Notes: generated by a model from the letters alone, not told the origin. DNA of 35,967 bases from Nemertoderma westbladi (GCA_032718475.1 JAUCBJ010004985.1:1-35967), one strand, 5' to 3'; shown: positions 20,791 to 31,142, counted from the first letter of the stretch. Numbers and translations: made by a program.

Positions 20791-21178
20791 CAACTTTAGA
20801 GGACATTTACAGCATTGTATTGGCCTGTACATTTAGTATTGTATTGGTGTAATATTATTTCTGTAATGTCCCGACGTCGTGACCGTAAAGTCACGCCGTC
20901 ATGGTTACCACATAAACAATAGTTTGTATTTATTATTAATTGCTTGATAGCCAGATAGGCCTACTACATTACCTACCGGTAGCTATTAATAACCAGTAGC
21001 TATAAACTATTAACATGGTTCCAAACGCCACCATAAATATAAGCTAACTTATTTATAACATAATTTATGTCATTTTTACATTTATTTATACAGCAACTAA
21101 TTTAATTTGTGCAGTTTCTATCACTTATAATACAGTATATATACAATCATTTCGCAATGTTACAATTTTGGAATAAAA

Positions 21179-21321
21179 CTACATACATACTTGTGGCAAA
21201 GTACTTTACAGTGTTCTGATCCTCGTTGCTTGATTTTCACTCACTCACTACGTTCGTTCCTGTAACAAAGCCACTCGGATCATAATACTGTAAAGTGCTA
21301 CTTTACACACAAGTATGTAAT
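21179..21321. repeat. Fold-back element with about 42-bp imperfect arms
   Basis: ACATACTTGTG-AAAGTA-CTTTACAGT-TGATCC (21185-21224) pairs with GGATCATAATACTGTAAAGTG...CACAAGTATGT (21277-21318). The loop holds TCACTCACTACGTTCGTTCC. A diverged relative lies at 5152-5311. Confidence 0.75.
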
Positions 21322-21465
21322 TAGTTATTACAGACCTTTTTAGAGTTCACATATTTTCGCCAACGACGAAATTGACGACGACGGGCGGGTCCACTAATTA
21401 CACCCCTACGCTAAGGTTAACCTGTACTTACGTAGCTCGCCCCATATTTGAATTTCGTTTGGAAC

Positions 21466-21690
21466 TAGCTGAGCTATTGACATTCGAAACATTCGAAATT
21501 AGTCTTGAACTATTTGCTTCCACTACAGGCCATTTACTATGGAAAATATACACAATTATTCTGGAACATTTTGTTTATCTGATAAAATAGCGATAATACT
21601 AGGAAGTGGATATTTACTGATAAACAAAATATTCTAGAACTGAGTTTATTAAATATAATAAATGGCCTGCAGCGGAAACAAACTGTTCGC
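21466..21690. repeat. R1 repeat pair, inverted
   Basis: The left half (minus copy) reads ACATTCGAAAC, TATTTGCTTCCACTACAGGCC, ATTCTGGAACATTTTGTTTATC. The right half (plus copy) reads GATAAACAAAATATTCTAGAA, then AATAAATGGCCTGCAGCGGAA. The two halves face each other across about 35 bp, the same geometry as 3557-3880. Confidence 0.65.
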
Positions 21691-21732
21691 GCTGTACTCG
21701 TACCTAATAACTAACTAACTAATGGTGTATAG

Positions 21733-21861
21733 ATGGTCAGCTGCACTTCCCCCTGGGACTCCGTTGACTGCGGCACCGCTCCCTGGGACTCCGTTTACTG
21801 TGGCTCTGTCCCCTGGGACCCCGTGAACTGCGGCTCTGCCTGCCGCCTGGGACCCCGTTGA
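21733..21861 (+). repeat. 30-bp tandem repeat (about 4 units) with an open decapeptide frame
   Basis: Units start at 21751, 21781 and 21811, with a fourth offset unit at about 21845. Since 30 is a multiple of 3, one frame stays open from ATG 21733 to TGA 21859 (42 codons). It encodes three copies of a decapeptide of the form P-W-D-S-V-D-C-G-T-A. This may be no more than a GC-rich minisatellite; coding is unproven. Confidence 0.7.
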
Positions 21862-21949
21862 CTCCTATAAACCCCCCCTGCGACCCAAATGTTTTACTCC
21901 GGGGCTGTTACGGCGTCTCCAAGGGATCCGGTTGTTGCTAGAGTATATT

Positions 21950-22631
21950 GAATACCGCTGAATTCGGGTCTGCTTAGTCTGATATTTTATTCTTCCAATT
22001 AAAACAACGCGACAATCCTGTTCGTACTAAGAGGATTTTCCTGAGTATTCTGAGCACTTATTTCGATCCATTGGGATTTATTAGCCCAGTTATATTGGTT
22101 GCTCGGAGTTTAGTTCAACAAATGTGGCTTGAAAACCACTCTTGGGATTATCCACTTAAGGGAGAACTGTTAAAGAAGTGGATGAAGTGGGAAGACTCTT
22201 TACCAGCTATTGAGAATTTTAAGATTTCCTACTCGCATTTCGTTCACATTCTCCACACTTATTCATATCAGCTCCATGACTTTGGAGATGCCAGTGATAT
22301 TGGAATAGGTATAGTAGCCTATTTGAGTGTCGAAACTCCTGAAGGAATTAAAGTTTCATTGGCTGCCTCAAAGGCTTTGATAAATAACAAACTAAGGGTC
22401 CCTAGATTGGAGCTAAAATCGGCATTATACACTACCTCCATTAGCAGGAATATTACTGAACAGATAGAATATCAGTTGGATAAAACTTTTTATTGGACAG
22501 ATGTATTACTCGTTCTAGAATATCTTACTAACGAAGTCTGCCAGTTCAGCGTCTTTGTCACTAACCAAGTAGCTATTATGCTTAGTCGCACTAATTTTAG
22601 ATCAATGGAGACAATGCCCTGGAACCATTAA
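21950..22631 (+). pseudogene. BEL/Pao Pol: RT end and RNase H
   Basis: From about 21950 one frame, with a TAG at about 21978, leads into R-T-K-R-I-F-L-S-I-L-S and then F-D-P-L-G-F-I-S-P-V-I-L, a hallmark of BEL/Pao and gypsy-like Pol proteins just after the RT. RNase H follows with H-D-F-G-D-A-S-D (first catalytic Asp region), A-A-S-K and R-L-E-L-K-S-A, and the F-Y-W-T-D segment. The frame runs to a stop at 22629-22631. The continuation is in another frame, so a frameshift lies near 22600-22630. Confidence 0.8.
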
Positions 22632-22886
22632 CCCAGCTGACATAGCCTCTAGAGGAGCTACACCAAAAGAACTGATGGATACTCCTAATTGGTTAGGTGG
22701 CCCTGACTTCTTAAGTAAACCAGAGGAGGAATGCCCCCCCCCCCATCTTACTACGGATGAGATCAGACAAACCAAAGGAGCAAAAACCATTAAACCTAAA
22801 ACCCGGACGAGTAAATCTAAACTGTTCAAACCAGCAATCAATCTGTCAGTCCTGCATATGGCCAGTGACGATAATAAAGATCCTAA
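22628..22886 (+). pseudogene. BEL/Pao Pol: post-RNase H connector, left of LINE-D
   Basis: The frame begins N-P-A-D-I-A-S-R-G-A-T, then W-L-G-G-P-D-F-L, the conserved 'NPAD..SRG ... W..GP.FL' signature after RNase H in BEL/Pao elements. A C-run (about 22735-22745) lies in it. It is cut at the LINE-D target site (22877-22886). Confidence 0.8.
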
Positions 22887-22960
22887 TGAAGAAAGATAAT
22901 AATAATAATAATAATAATTCAATATTTATAAAGCGCTTATTTAAAAAACAAGTAATTATT

Positions 22961-23553
22961 CTAAGCGCTGAGCACTCTCCTTAAGTAAAAAGTAAAATAC
23001 GTGTCGTTTAAAAGACCCGTAGTTATTTTTGGGCCAGGAGCACTGTACTGTAAAATAATTAAATAAAATAATGTTATACGATACATGAGTTCGAATAAAA
23101 CAGTTTTTAGTTGAATTTTAGTTTTGAGTAACCGTTTAAATTTGTCGAGGTTGACTGAGAGTCGGATATCGCGTGGTAGTTTGTTCCAAAGTGCCGGCGC
23201 TGAGACAGCGAACGCACGTCCACCGAGGGTTGAGTGTTTATGTGGTGGAACACGTAGGACCAATGAGTTTGAAGATCGGCTGTTGTGTGGGTTACTATAG
23301 AGATTGAGAAGGTCGATTAGGTAAGCTGGACAGATGTTGTTGAGGCATTTTAATGTCAATAAACATATTTTAAATTCGATACGGGAGCGGATAGGTAGCC
23401 AATGAAGGGATTGCAATATTGGTGTGATGTGATCATAGCGAGATCCATGCACGACCAATCTGGCGGCTGTATTTTGTATTCTTTGAAGTTTTTTGATTTT
23501 GGTGTCTGGAAGGCCATAGAGAAGGGCGTTGCAATAATCGAGTTTCCTGGAAA
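22961..23553 (-). pseudogene. LINE-D C-terminal domain
   Basis: The frame contains the well-known CR1/L2 tail: R-Y-D-H-I-T-P-I-L, L-H-W-L-P-I-R, R-I-E-F-K-I, then G-G-R-A-F-A-V-S-A-P-A-L-W-N-K-L-P. This tail occurs in a very large number of animal LINE copies. The link to the RT is broken near 23460-23650, including at an AAAAAAAAA/TTGACAT site. Confidence 0.85.
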
Positions 23554-24728
23554 TTAATGCATGAATAAGGGATTCGGTGCATTTTCGAGAGAGAAATGGT
23601 CGGACCCTATGTATGTTACGGAGATGGTAGAAGGCACTGCTAGTTGTGGTGGAATAAAAAAAAAAATTGACATATGATCATCAAAAATTGCACCAAGGTT
23701 ACGAACCTTCGCAGAGGACTCGATTACATGATCGCCAACAATGATTGAGGTGCTGCTAACTTTGGCTAGTTGCTGCGGTGTACCAATTATCATGAGTTCG
23801 GTCTTGTCATCATTTATCTTTAGCCAGTTTTCGATGAACCACTGTCTAAGTTCTTTGATGCAGTTTTCCATAGAGCGGATGGCTGAATCTTCGGATGTGA
23901 GACAATCTGGCTTAAATGAAAGGTATAATTGTACATCGTTAGCATACCCTTGAGCCTCAGGTAGATTACGCTGTATGATGATGTAGATTTGGGCAATGTA
24001 GATGATGAAGAGGATGCAGCCGAGACATGATCCCTGAGGAAATCCGTGGAGCACACAGAAGGTCCGGGAGAAACATCTTTGTACTTTTACTCGCTGTCTC
24101 CTGTTACCTATGTATGATTTAAACCAATCATTCCCTATCCACAGTATCAAAGGCTGCGCTGAGGTCGATGAAGACGAGGAGGGTGACCTTTTGGTTGTCC
24201 ATGGCGGACAGGATGTCGGAGTGAACATGTACTAATGTGGTCTCGGTACTATGATGAGGCCGATATGACGATATATTTGTAGGCAACATTTCCAATACGT
24301 GTGTCATGATTTGGGAAAGCACGATTCTCTCGGTCGTCTTAGACAGAAAGGTTGACCCGCTTACCGGCCGATAAATGTTGAGGATAATCGAATTTAACTT
24401 CAGTTTCTTTATAAGGGGAGAGATTATCACCTTGGACCAAAAGTGAGGAAAATATCCGGTAGTGATTGACTTATTGATTATCTCTGTGATGACAGGCAAT
24501 AGTTGATCGATGGCCTTTTTGACAAGGTAAGTTGGTCCTGGTTCGTTGTTGCACTGTTTGTTTGCTGACTTTAATATTAGTTTTTTGACTTCGGGTTGTG
24601 ATACTGGTCGAAATTGGGAGAAAGGGTCAATAGTTTGTTTTTGCAATGGTTGCGTTGCTGAACTCCCTGTTTTAGCATCAGGTTGCGTGGTTGTGGCCGT
24701 AATATTCATATTTGATCTCATTGATCCG
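23554..24728 (-). pseudogene. LINE-D reverse transcriptase (two frames)
   Basis: The N-terminal half (24128-24728) has the D-L-S-A-A-F-D-T-V-D motif A. The frame then breaks, and about 20 residues expected before W-F-K-S-Y are missing. The second half (23554-24150) has motif B G-F-P-Q-G-S-C-L-G-C-I-L-F and motif C Y-A-N-D-V-Q-L-Y-L-S-F near 23936-23950. Motif C should be YADD, so the first catalytic Asp is Asn here (a GAC to AAC type change), which alone would inactivate the RT. Confidence 0.83.
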
Positions 24729-24738
24729 AAGATCCTAA

Positions 24739-25137
24739 GTCCCGAGACCAAAGTAAGGCAGTTGTATATATTAGAGACCGAGATTGGAAGACTGGTATAC
24801 CTTATGTCTCTGAAAGACTCTCTCGTATTAGTCAGAGAGCGATGGCGTATTATAGTTCCTGGAACAGGCTTTGTTAAGCCATAACATACTTGAAAATGCT
24901 GAAAAGGTAGTCGAAGAAGTCAACGCCATTAAAGACCTTCCCAGTTATCAGCTACCTACCAAGTTTCTTGCTAACAAGATCAGTTACCAGGAGCATGATG
25001 ATACCAACAAGCAACTACTGAGACTTCTACAATGTCATGAGGATCCTGAGAAGTTTTTCCTGTTGTTGAGAAATCCGCAGATGCGGTTAAGGTATTCCTT
25101 TTCTAGCACGATGTTTGATGGCCTAATAGGTGTTTGA
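24739..25137 (+). pseudogene. BEL/Pao Pol: connector, right of LINE-D
   Basis: Right after the second target-site copy, the frame interrupted at 22886 continues open to a TAA at 24875-24877. It passes through Y-S-S-W-N-R-L, matching the conserved (F/Y)SSW.RL phrase of BEL/Pao Pol. An overlapping frame (24871-25137) then encodes a Lys/Glu/Leu-rich stretch without a recognisable motif, probably the diverged region before the integrase. Confidence 0.6.
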
Positions 25138-25611
25138 GGGAGATTAACCAACATACCCCTTTCCTTTGACACCAAGTTTTCCATATTGGTTAGAAATCTT
25201 GAGATACAAATCAAGATGATTGTAGACATACACATTGAACTTTATCATGCCAGAAGGGAACGAGTTCTTAGTGAAATTAGAACCCGCTATTATTTTCATA
25301 AACGGCGTTCATGTTCAATGAACGTTCAATCAGCGTTCATGCTGAATCATGTTCTTAGGAACTGTATACCATGTAGGAAAGCATTTAGTAGGCCTTTAAC
25401 CCAGCGAGAGGCAGAATTACCTTGGGGAAGAGTAAGCTGTTATGAACCACCCTTTACCAATACTGGTGTGGATTTATTTGGACCTATTGAAGTGTATCGC
25501 GCTAGAACTATAGTCAAGCGATGGTGCATTATATTTGTTTGTATGATTTGTAGAGCGATTCATCTGGATATGGTGAATGATTTATCTACCAATAGTTTCA
25601 TACTCAGTTAG
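25138..25611 (+). pseudogene. BEL/Pao integrase: zinc finger and core start
   Basis: The open frame shows an integrase H2C2-type finger, in which H-I-E-L-Y-H-A-R and N-C-I-P-C-R-K supply His and Cys pairs. Then come E-L-P-W-G-R-V, P-P-F-T-N-T-G-V-D-L-F-G-P and C-R-A-I-H-L-D-M-V, i.e. the first catalytic Asp (GVDLFGP) and the RAxHLE-like motif of BEL/Pao integrases, here with Asp replacing the usual Glu. The frame ends at a TAG at about 25609. Confidence 0.82.
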
Positions 25612-25870
25612 CGCCTACAAATCGCTTGTTTTGGGACTAGCAGCTAGCAACACTATGCGATCGGATAAGGGTACAAACTTCATCGGAGCCAACAACGAGA
25701 TTAAAGCTTACGTCAATGACTGGAACCAAAGGCAGGTAGGCGATTAGCTGAAAGTGAGCGCATGCAGCTGGACCTTCAATGCCGCGGATGCTCCTTGATG
25801 GGGAGGAAGTTGGGAGAGACTTATACGCAGTGTTAAGACCGCATTTCACTTTGTCGTGCCGTGCCATGCC
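25612..25870 (+). pseudogene. BEL/Pao integrase core, second half
   Basis: Pieces in shifting frames give M-R-S-D-K-G-T-N-F-I-G-A-N-N-E-I (second catalytic Asp; the usual form is SDNGTNF) and then G-G-S-W-E-R-L-I-R-S-V-K, the third acidic motif of BEL/Pao integrase. A TAG at about 25745-25747 and another stop before GGSWER break it. Confidence 0.75.
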
Positions 25871-25909
25871 ATGCGTATCTCACTGACGAACTCCTGCGAA
25901 TGCTGATGG

Positions 25910-26553
25910 ATGAAATCGCCGCTTATGCCAGTCTCCTCGAATCATGATTCCTTAGAAGAATTAACACGTGCGCATTTTCTGCTCAAGAAGCCAGTGGCCA
26001 TGCTTCCCATATCAGAGATTAATGTTGGGGAGAAATACTGTAAACAGATGTGGCAACTGATGCAGTTGTTATCCCGCCGTTTTGCGAAATACATTTTGAG
26101 AAATACTATCTTTCAACGCTGCAACTCAGAACTAAATTGTTTGCGCAGCAAGAAAATATCAGTGCAAGAGACATGGTTCTAATAGTCGATTCGGATCTTC
26201 CCCGCAAGAGGTGGCAGATTGGTCGTATCATCGAGACCCAGATATCCAACGATGGTTTCATGCGATCGGTAGAACTCATAGTTATGAGGCGTAACCATAG
26301 GAAGAAAGGAATAGTCTCCGAGACTCAACAACTCAATCGCCCAATTGGTCATCTGTGTCTGTTAGAGCAAGACCGAGAGTTATCCGGGAACTACGGTAAA
26401 CAGGGAACTCTACCAACGACCATCTCCCAGATCCAATATACATCTATAGACTCAATAACTCATTATTTACAGGAGCAGGTGTGTGAGAACCCTTTATTTG
26501 TCTTTATTTTATATTTTATGTGCGCCTTATTATGTAATTATATATTATTATAA
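25910..26553 (+). pseudogene. BEL/Pao integrase C-terminal region
   Basis: Two frames overlap. 25910-26182 has L-T-R-A-H-F-L-L (the usual LTPxHFL). 26050-26553 has R-D-M-V-L-I-V-D-S-D-L-P-R-K-R-W, then G-R-I-I-E and R-S-V-E-L, and N-R-P-I-G-H-L-C-L-L-E, the typical C-terminal order. The final 25 residues are hydrophobic (F-V-F-I-L-Y-F-M-C-A-L-L) and may be read-through rather than part of Pol. Confidence 0.75.
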
Positions 26554-28680
26554 TAATTTTTATTTAATTTTATTTAGTAGAATAATTCTATAAGCAATTA
26601 TTCAGTAAATTAGTGCAATACCCTATGTATGCCATATTAATTAATATTATAATACATATTATATTTTAGTTAATGACTGGAAATAATTTAATTTTTTCTC
26701 CTTTTCCTTACTGTCCGTATATTATTATAAATACGTGATTACAGAAAGATAGGTCACTTAATAAAATAAATTCTTCTTTGGTTCTACTGTACTTTATGTA
26801 TTATTGATAAAAGTAGAGTATTAGGAATGCAAAGTTCAGATCCTCGTGTCTCGGCTAAACCAAGCTCCGGGTAGCTCGGTAGACGTTGGAAACGACTTAC
26901 CTCTTCTCACTGACATTGTTTATTGCAATATTGCTCTCATACCGTAGTCCTAAAATAATAGTATAGTAGGAGATGTACATTTAACAGTAAATCTGTTAAA
27001 CCATTTGACCATCTGAAATTCTAGTCGATTAAGATATTGTGGCACCCACTGATATACTTAAAAGACAAAATTTATAGAATCAGTGGTTAACGTCCCCAGA
27101 CATGTTCTGGAATAAATCGGTGCCCATCCTAATTAAAAATAATAAAATTCATGGGAATAAATTTTAAATTCATGTCCCCTCATGAATTAAATGAAATTGT
27201 CAATTTAAGACAATTTATTAAAAAATTCCCTAAAATTACTCAATTAATAGATCGTGGGAGCGGAGATCACCCTATTACAACATTGTGAGAGAATCTCCTA
27301 ATGTGCATTTAAATAGCCGACAAAATTAATAAACATCATATAAAGGGAATAATAATAACCCGAGAGTCACTATTAAATATTACCCCAGATCTGTATGCAT
27401 GAGAAATACCCTAATTCTACTGCTAGTTGAGCATAATGTCACCTTAGCAACAACAGCGCTAGTATTAAATACAGAAAAAGAACATTAGAAAGCTTGCCTC
27501 ATTGATTAGAACGCATAGTGTATAGTAGCCAGGGATACACAACAACATCGTGACATTCTGGAAGCACTGACTAACGGAAATGTGGCCATAAATGTATGAT
27601 TTGTTGTACGAATGTGGATTTGTGTGTTTATAGGTGAATGATACTACAAAAGTGTGTTTACAGTAGCGAGCCGCAATTGTGAAAGTCATCCTGTACCTGC
27701 AATCATTACCTCAAATATATTGAGTTGAGCCCTTGAAACGGAAAGTTAGAGTGACTCACGCTGGTTGTTGTTGTCATTGTGTAGCTACAATGTTGGTGAA
27801 GATCATAGCGATAGCAGTACGCCAGCGCTGAGGACCTCTGACTGTCCGTAGAGCAGTTGGGAGAAGAGGCAGTGACGCCTGCTGGCCTTCTTAGTATAAC
27901 TCTATATATTGACAAACTCTCACTTATATACAATGTTGGACTTCATAAAAGAGAATCTTGATATTATGGAGAGATATACTCAACCTCTACAAGCATTCCT
28001 CGATAGTCTATTAAGCGGTGATATTGGTAAAGAACCTGCAGCGGATGATAAACGATACGTCGAGCCATTGATGACAGAAGAACAACTCCAGCGTGAATTA
28101 GATTATTGAAGGTTCACCTCGAGCTACAATCATTGAAATGATATGTATATGGATTTTCTAAATATGTGACACCCTATCGATCTACACGATACTGACTATC
28201 TAGACACATAAACTGAGATGGTTTTATTTTGATCCCATGCGCAAAGACAACGTCGCAATAAACCAAGAATCGAGCATGATATCAGCCCCGAACGCGTGTA
28301 ATCTCTGCCAGAGTTTTAGGGAAACACTCAAATGACCGGAAGAGAAGAATCAGTGAGAGTAGAAGCATATCGCGATTGGCGCAGTTTATAGTTTTATGAG
28401 CATTCCCCTCTGTCCTTCCTTGGCCATCTAAGCCATATTCGAAAATACCGCACTTTCCAGGTGGTTAGCTGATGTGTTCAGTCAAACCATACATTCCCAT
28501 CCACTTACCCTGGGAACTAAGCTCGCTAAGTTAGATGAACATAACAAATTCATCCGATTTGAATGTTTCAGGCGCTTTCTGACTGAACTCACCTGCACAC
28601 ACTGCACTGACCAAACTCAGCCTGCAGGACTCTGCCTCTGAGAAACTAGATAGTGCTGGATTTGCAATCTTTAAAGATGT
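26554..28680. other. AT-rich stretch with no supportable gene
   Basis: Short open stretches at 27172-27288 (38 codons), 27933-28109 (58 acidic codons) and 28445-28640 lack recognisable domains. The last two might be the start of the gag-like remnant that follows. A 3' LTR for the BEL element would be expected here, but no partner copy was found in the window. Confidence 0.45.
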
Positions 28681-29236
28681 TTGCATTTAAAATATGCATT
28701 CCTCTGTTCTACAGAGAATCCATGGGGATATTCCGTCATGGAAATCCAAACTGTAGATTCTTCAAAAAGAATGACCACATCTATTGAAGTTCTCCAGACC
28801 GAAGAGGAACCTGTCTATTTGGAGGCAGATGAAATCCAACCGATGACTTCTAGGAGCAATGATGATGATCACACTCTGGAGTGGTATTAAGGCCCTCAAC
28901 ATCTTACAGCCTATGATTATAGACATGCCAGCTATATTTCCCAGAAGAGGTGCCGATTATGCGCCTCTCGTGATCACACTACTCCATTAGACTCTGACGA
29001 ACTTTGTTCTTATTTCAAAGACAAACCCTTAATGGAGATTTATTGTGCTTATTGCCACATCAATAATAAGCATATCTTCGTTGTTTGTCCTTAGTTTATG
29101 ACACAATGTCATTACTGTCAACTTAAAGGACACACTAGTTGTGATTGCCCTTTTAGCGAAAGTCAACATCGAAAGTGTAGACAAGTTAATTGTACTTCGA
29201 TACATACGAGCTTGGGAAGCCAGCGCAAATCTTGAG
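28681..29236 (+). pseudogene. Decayed retroelement Gag-like ORF with zinc knuckles
   Basis: One frame runs from at least 28681 to TGA at about 29234, broken only by TAA 28888-28890 and TAG 29092-29094. The first part is acidic. A cysteine cluster follows: C-R-L-C-A-S-R-D-H (from 28951), C-A-Y-C-H-I-N-N-K-H-I-F-V-V-C (29044-29088, CX2CX5HX4C), and a textbook CX2CX4HX4C knuckle at 29107-29148 (C-H-Y-C ... G-H ... C). Retroviral-type knuckles of this kind bind nucleic acid in Gag proteins. Two adjacent C-C-H-C units also recall the layout, though not the full spacing, of Nanos fingers. The family is unassigned; it could belong to the BEL element's family or to another retroelement. Confidence 0.6.
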
Positions 29237-29369
29237 TCTGTGAGTCGCGCCATCATCATTATTCGGGACATGCGTAAGAGGGAGTGTATACATTTCACCC
29301 CTTCTCTTTCCCATAGTCAAGCAAAAAACTTGTATTTCCAGCTACAAATTAATCAAAAACATTGGTTAG

Positions 29370-29906
29370 TGTATTTCCACCAAATATGTCTGGAAATATT
29401 TACGAAATATTAATCCGAGTAATATTGAATCTTATCATTTGATTAGCTTTATTAGTAGAGACCCCGAGTACATTGAGACGTTTGTAAATGCACAACCTGA
29501 GTTACAAGAAGTCCACCGACGTCCTTTATGAGTACAAAGAGAACGGGAATTAGAAAGAACCATTAAAGCCCGAAAATTCCTGACTACTCACAGTCCACCT
29601 ACGGTGGTCGTACAGATGACTAAGATGGGACCAGTACAGGCTGCTGTCCTGAGACGGGCCTTAAAGGTTGTGCGCCCTCAATCCCTTGGGTCCTCTAATA
29701 AATGTGTTGATATCACAGGCCAATCAAAGGAGAGGAGAGAACCTCATATCGACATTGCTCAACCGAGTACCTCGACCGGCGGATACACCGACCGAAATTC
29801 AAATCATTCTTATGCAATTGTATTGGACCCTTCCCCCAGGCGCTATAGCTATCTTATTAAAGTGGCTCGTGCAGAGGAGAAAAAGACTGACTACTCAAAA
29901 GTTTAA
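29370..29906 (+). pseudogene. Downstream frame of the same gag-like remnant
   Basis: A frame is open from 29370 to a TGA at 29529-29531, then again to 29904-29906. It encodes a Trp/Tyr-containing segment (V-W-K-Y-L-R-N-I-N-P-S-N) and then a basic, Ser/Pro-rich tail. A second frame (29668-29943) also stays open and ends in a very basic K-R-C-S-R-K-R-D. No domain was recognised. It is placed here by position and coding-like continuity only. Confidence 0.4.
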
Positions 29907-29943
29907 GAAATTCTGTAAACGTTGTTCTAGAAAGAGGGATTGA

Positions 29944-30129
29944 TTATTTAGAGTAGTAAACTTATTAGAAACTGTGACTCTAGGTATATGTTATAGACTT
30001 AAGTCCCATTTTCTGGGAGCGGTGTTAAAGGTTTTGTAGCAAAAATGTGTCGTTTTTGTGCAATACGCAAACTACTCTAAAACTGGTAGTATCTCAAGGG
30101 ATTTGAGAACTTAGAAAACTAAGGCCCTT
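29944..30129. other. Possible polypurine tract and LTR start
   Basis: CTGGGAGCGG (30013-30022) followed by TGTTAAAG (30023) resembles a polypurine tract abutting the TG of a 3' LTR. No second LTR copy was found, so this is weak. Confidence 0.25.
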
Positions 30130-30203
30130 TAGCGTTTATTTTGGTATAGTGCTATGTTGACGAAATTAGCGTTTATTTTGGTATAGAGCTATAGTAACGT
30201 AAT
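30130..30203 (+). repeat. 37-bp tandem duplication
   Basis: TAGCGTTTATTTTGGTATAG starts at 30130 and at 30167. The two units differ at a few positions near their 3' ends. Confidence 0.9.
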
Positions 30204-31004
30204 CACCAGCCATTGGACAGTATTTTCTTTGTCCCATAGCCTCTATGTTATTTTCCCGGCCAATCTATTTTCCGGAACAATTTTCACTTTATGGTTTCTT
30301 GAGGCCTTGTTTACATATGAATATGCCGCAGTGCGACAAAATCATTGATTCTCACTTCTGCCCAAGACCATCAGCGGTCAGAGGGCTATCAAGCACAGTC
30401 AATTATCTCTCCACTTACTGCAGTCAGTCTCTGCACTCTCTTCACTTATGGCAAATATCTGACTGCTGATTAACTGCTGGCACCGCATATTTTATACTGT
30501 TTTATACTGTTATTCATTGTTGTTTGGTAACATATTTAATGGATGCTTATATTTGGAGAATACATAAGAATAATCGATAATTTCCCCTAACTTTCTTTAT
30601 TATTGAGGTAAGCAGAATGGAACATAAGTAACAATTGCTTGGCTCAAATTACAGTGGTCTGTATGATTTTTATGCTATTCCATAACCCAAACGTAAGTGA
30701 GCTAAATTTCTCCTTATATATGAGTAAAATTGGTAACAGTCAGCAAATTAACGTGTTTCAGTACTATTGTCGGTAAAGTGAGTGCGAGCGAATAATTATA
30801 CATTCCTAAAGAATGTAAAAACGGTGACGTTTCATAACCCTCCGTTGTAATTAGTATAAGTCATAACTCTGTCTGATATTTAAAGCGCAGCATCTAAAGG
30901 AACTGTTGATATTGCCCTGAAAGTAAACATAGTTTTTGGAGATCATATAGTAGAGATCAATCGAATAATACAAAGTAGCCTACCACACTCTCGGCTATAG
31001 AATT
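30204..31004. other. Gene-free stretch
   Basis: No gene was recognised. A short TTTATACTGT direct repeat lies at about 30490-30509. Confidence 0.5.
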
Positions 31005-31142
31005 CAGTCCCCCACACACAGTGGGTCATACGCCGCGCTAGAATGGCTTCTACTGTGGTCATATTTTGTACGGGCTGTCAGACATCATAAGACACATAAA
31101 TTAGCAGGTTAAACTGTTAAAGGTCTAAAAGCGCGGACATAC
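31005..31142 (+). repeat. Dispersed repeat copy 2 (pairs with 36-208)
   Basis: It matches the first copy in GCAGGTTAAACTG-TAAAGGTCT and AAAAGCGCG, and more weakly upstream from GAATTCAG. It is shorter than copy 1 by small deletions. Confidence 0.55.

Larger units (their letters stand above)
22887..24728 (-). mobile_element. LINE-D: CR1/L2-like non-LTR retrotransposon inside the BEL element
   Basis: It is flanked by a perfect 10-bp duplication, AAGATCCTAA (22877-22886 and 24729-24738). The minus-strand 3' end is AGCGCTTTATAAATATTGAA-type sequence followed by a (TTA)n tail (22896-22917 on the plus strand), as usual for CR1/L2 elements. It is 5' truncated: the protein starts in the N-terminal part of the RT. 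Several frameshifts and a missing segment make it inactive. Confidence 0.87.
21930..26553 (+). mobile_element. BEL/Pao LTR retrotransposon, decayed pol region split by LINE-D
   Basis: Plus-strand pieces give the order end of RT, RNase H, connector, integrase zinc finger, integrase core and integrase C-terminus, as in BEL/Pao Pol. The gag, protease and the RT active site are missing on the left, so the element is 5' incomplete. No LTR pair was identified. There are many frameshifts and stops plus the LINE-D insertion. It is an inactive remnant. Confidence 0.82.
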
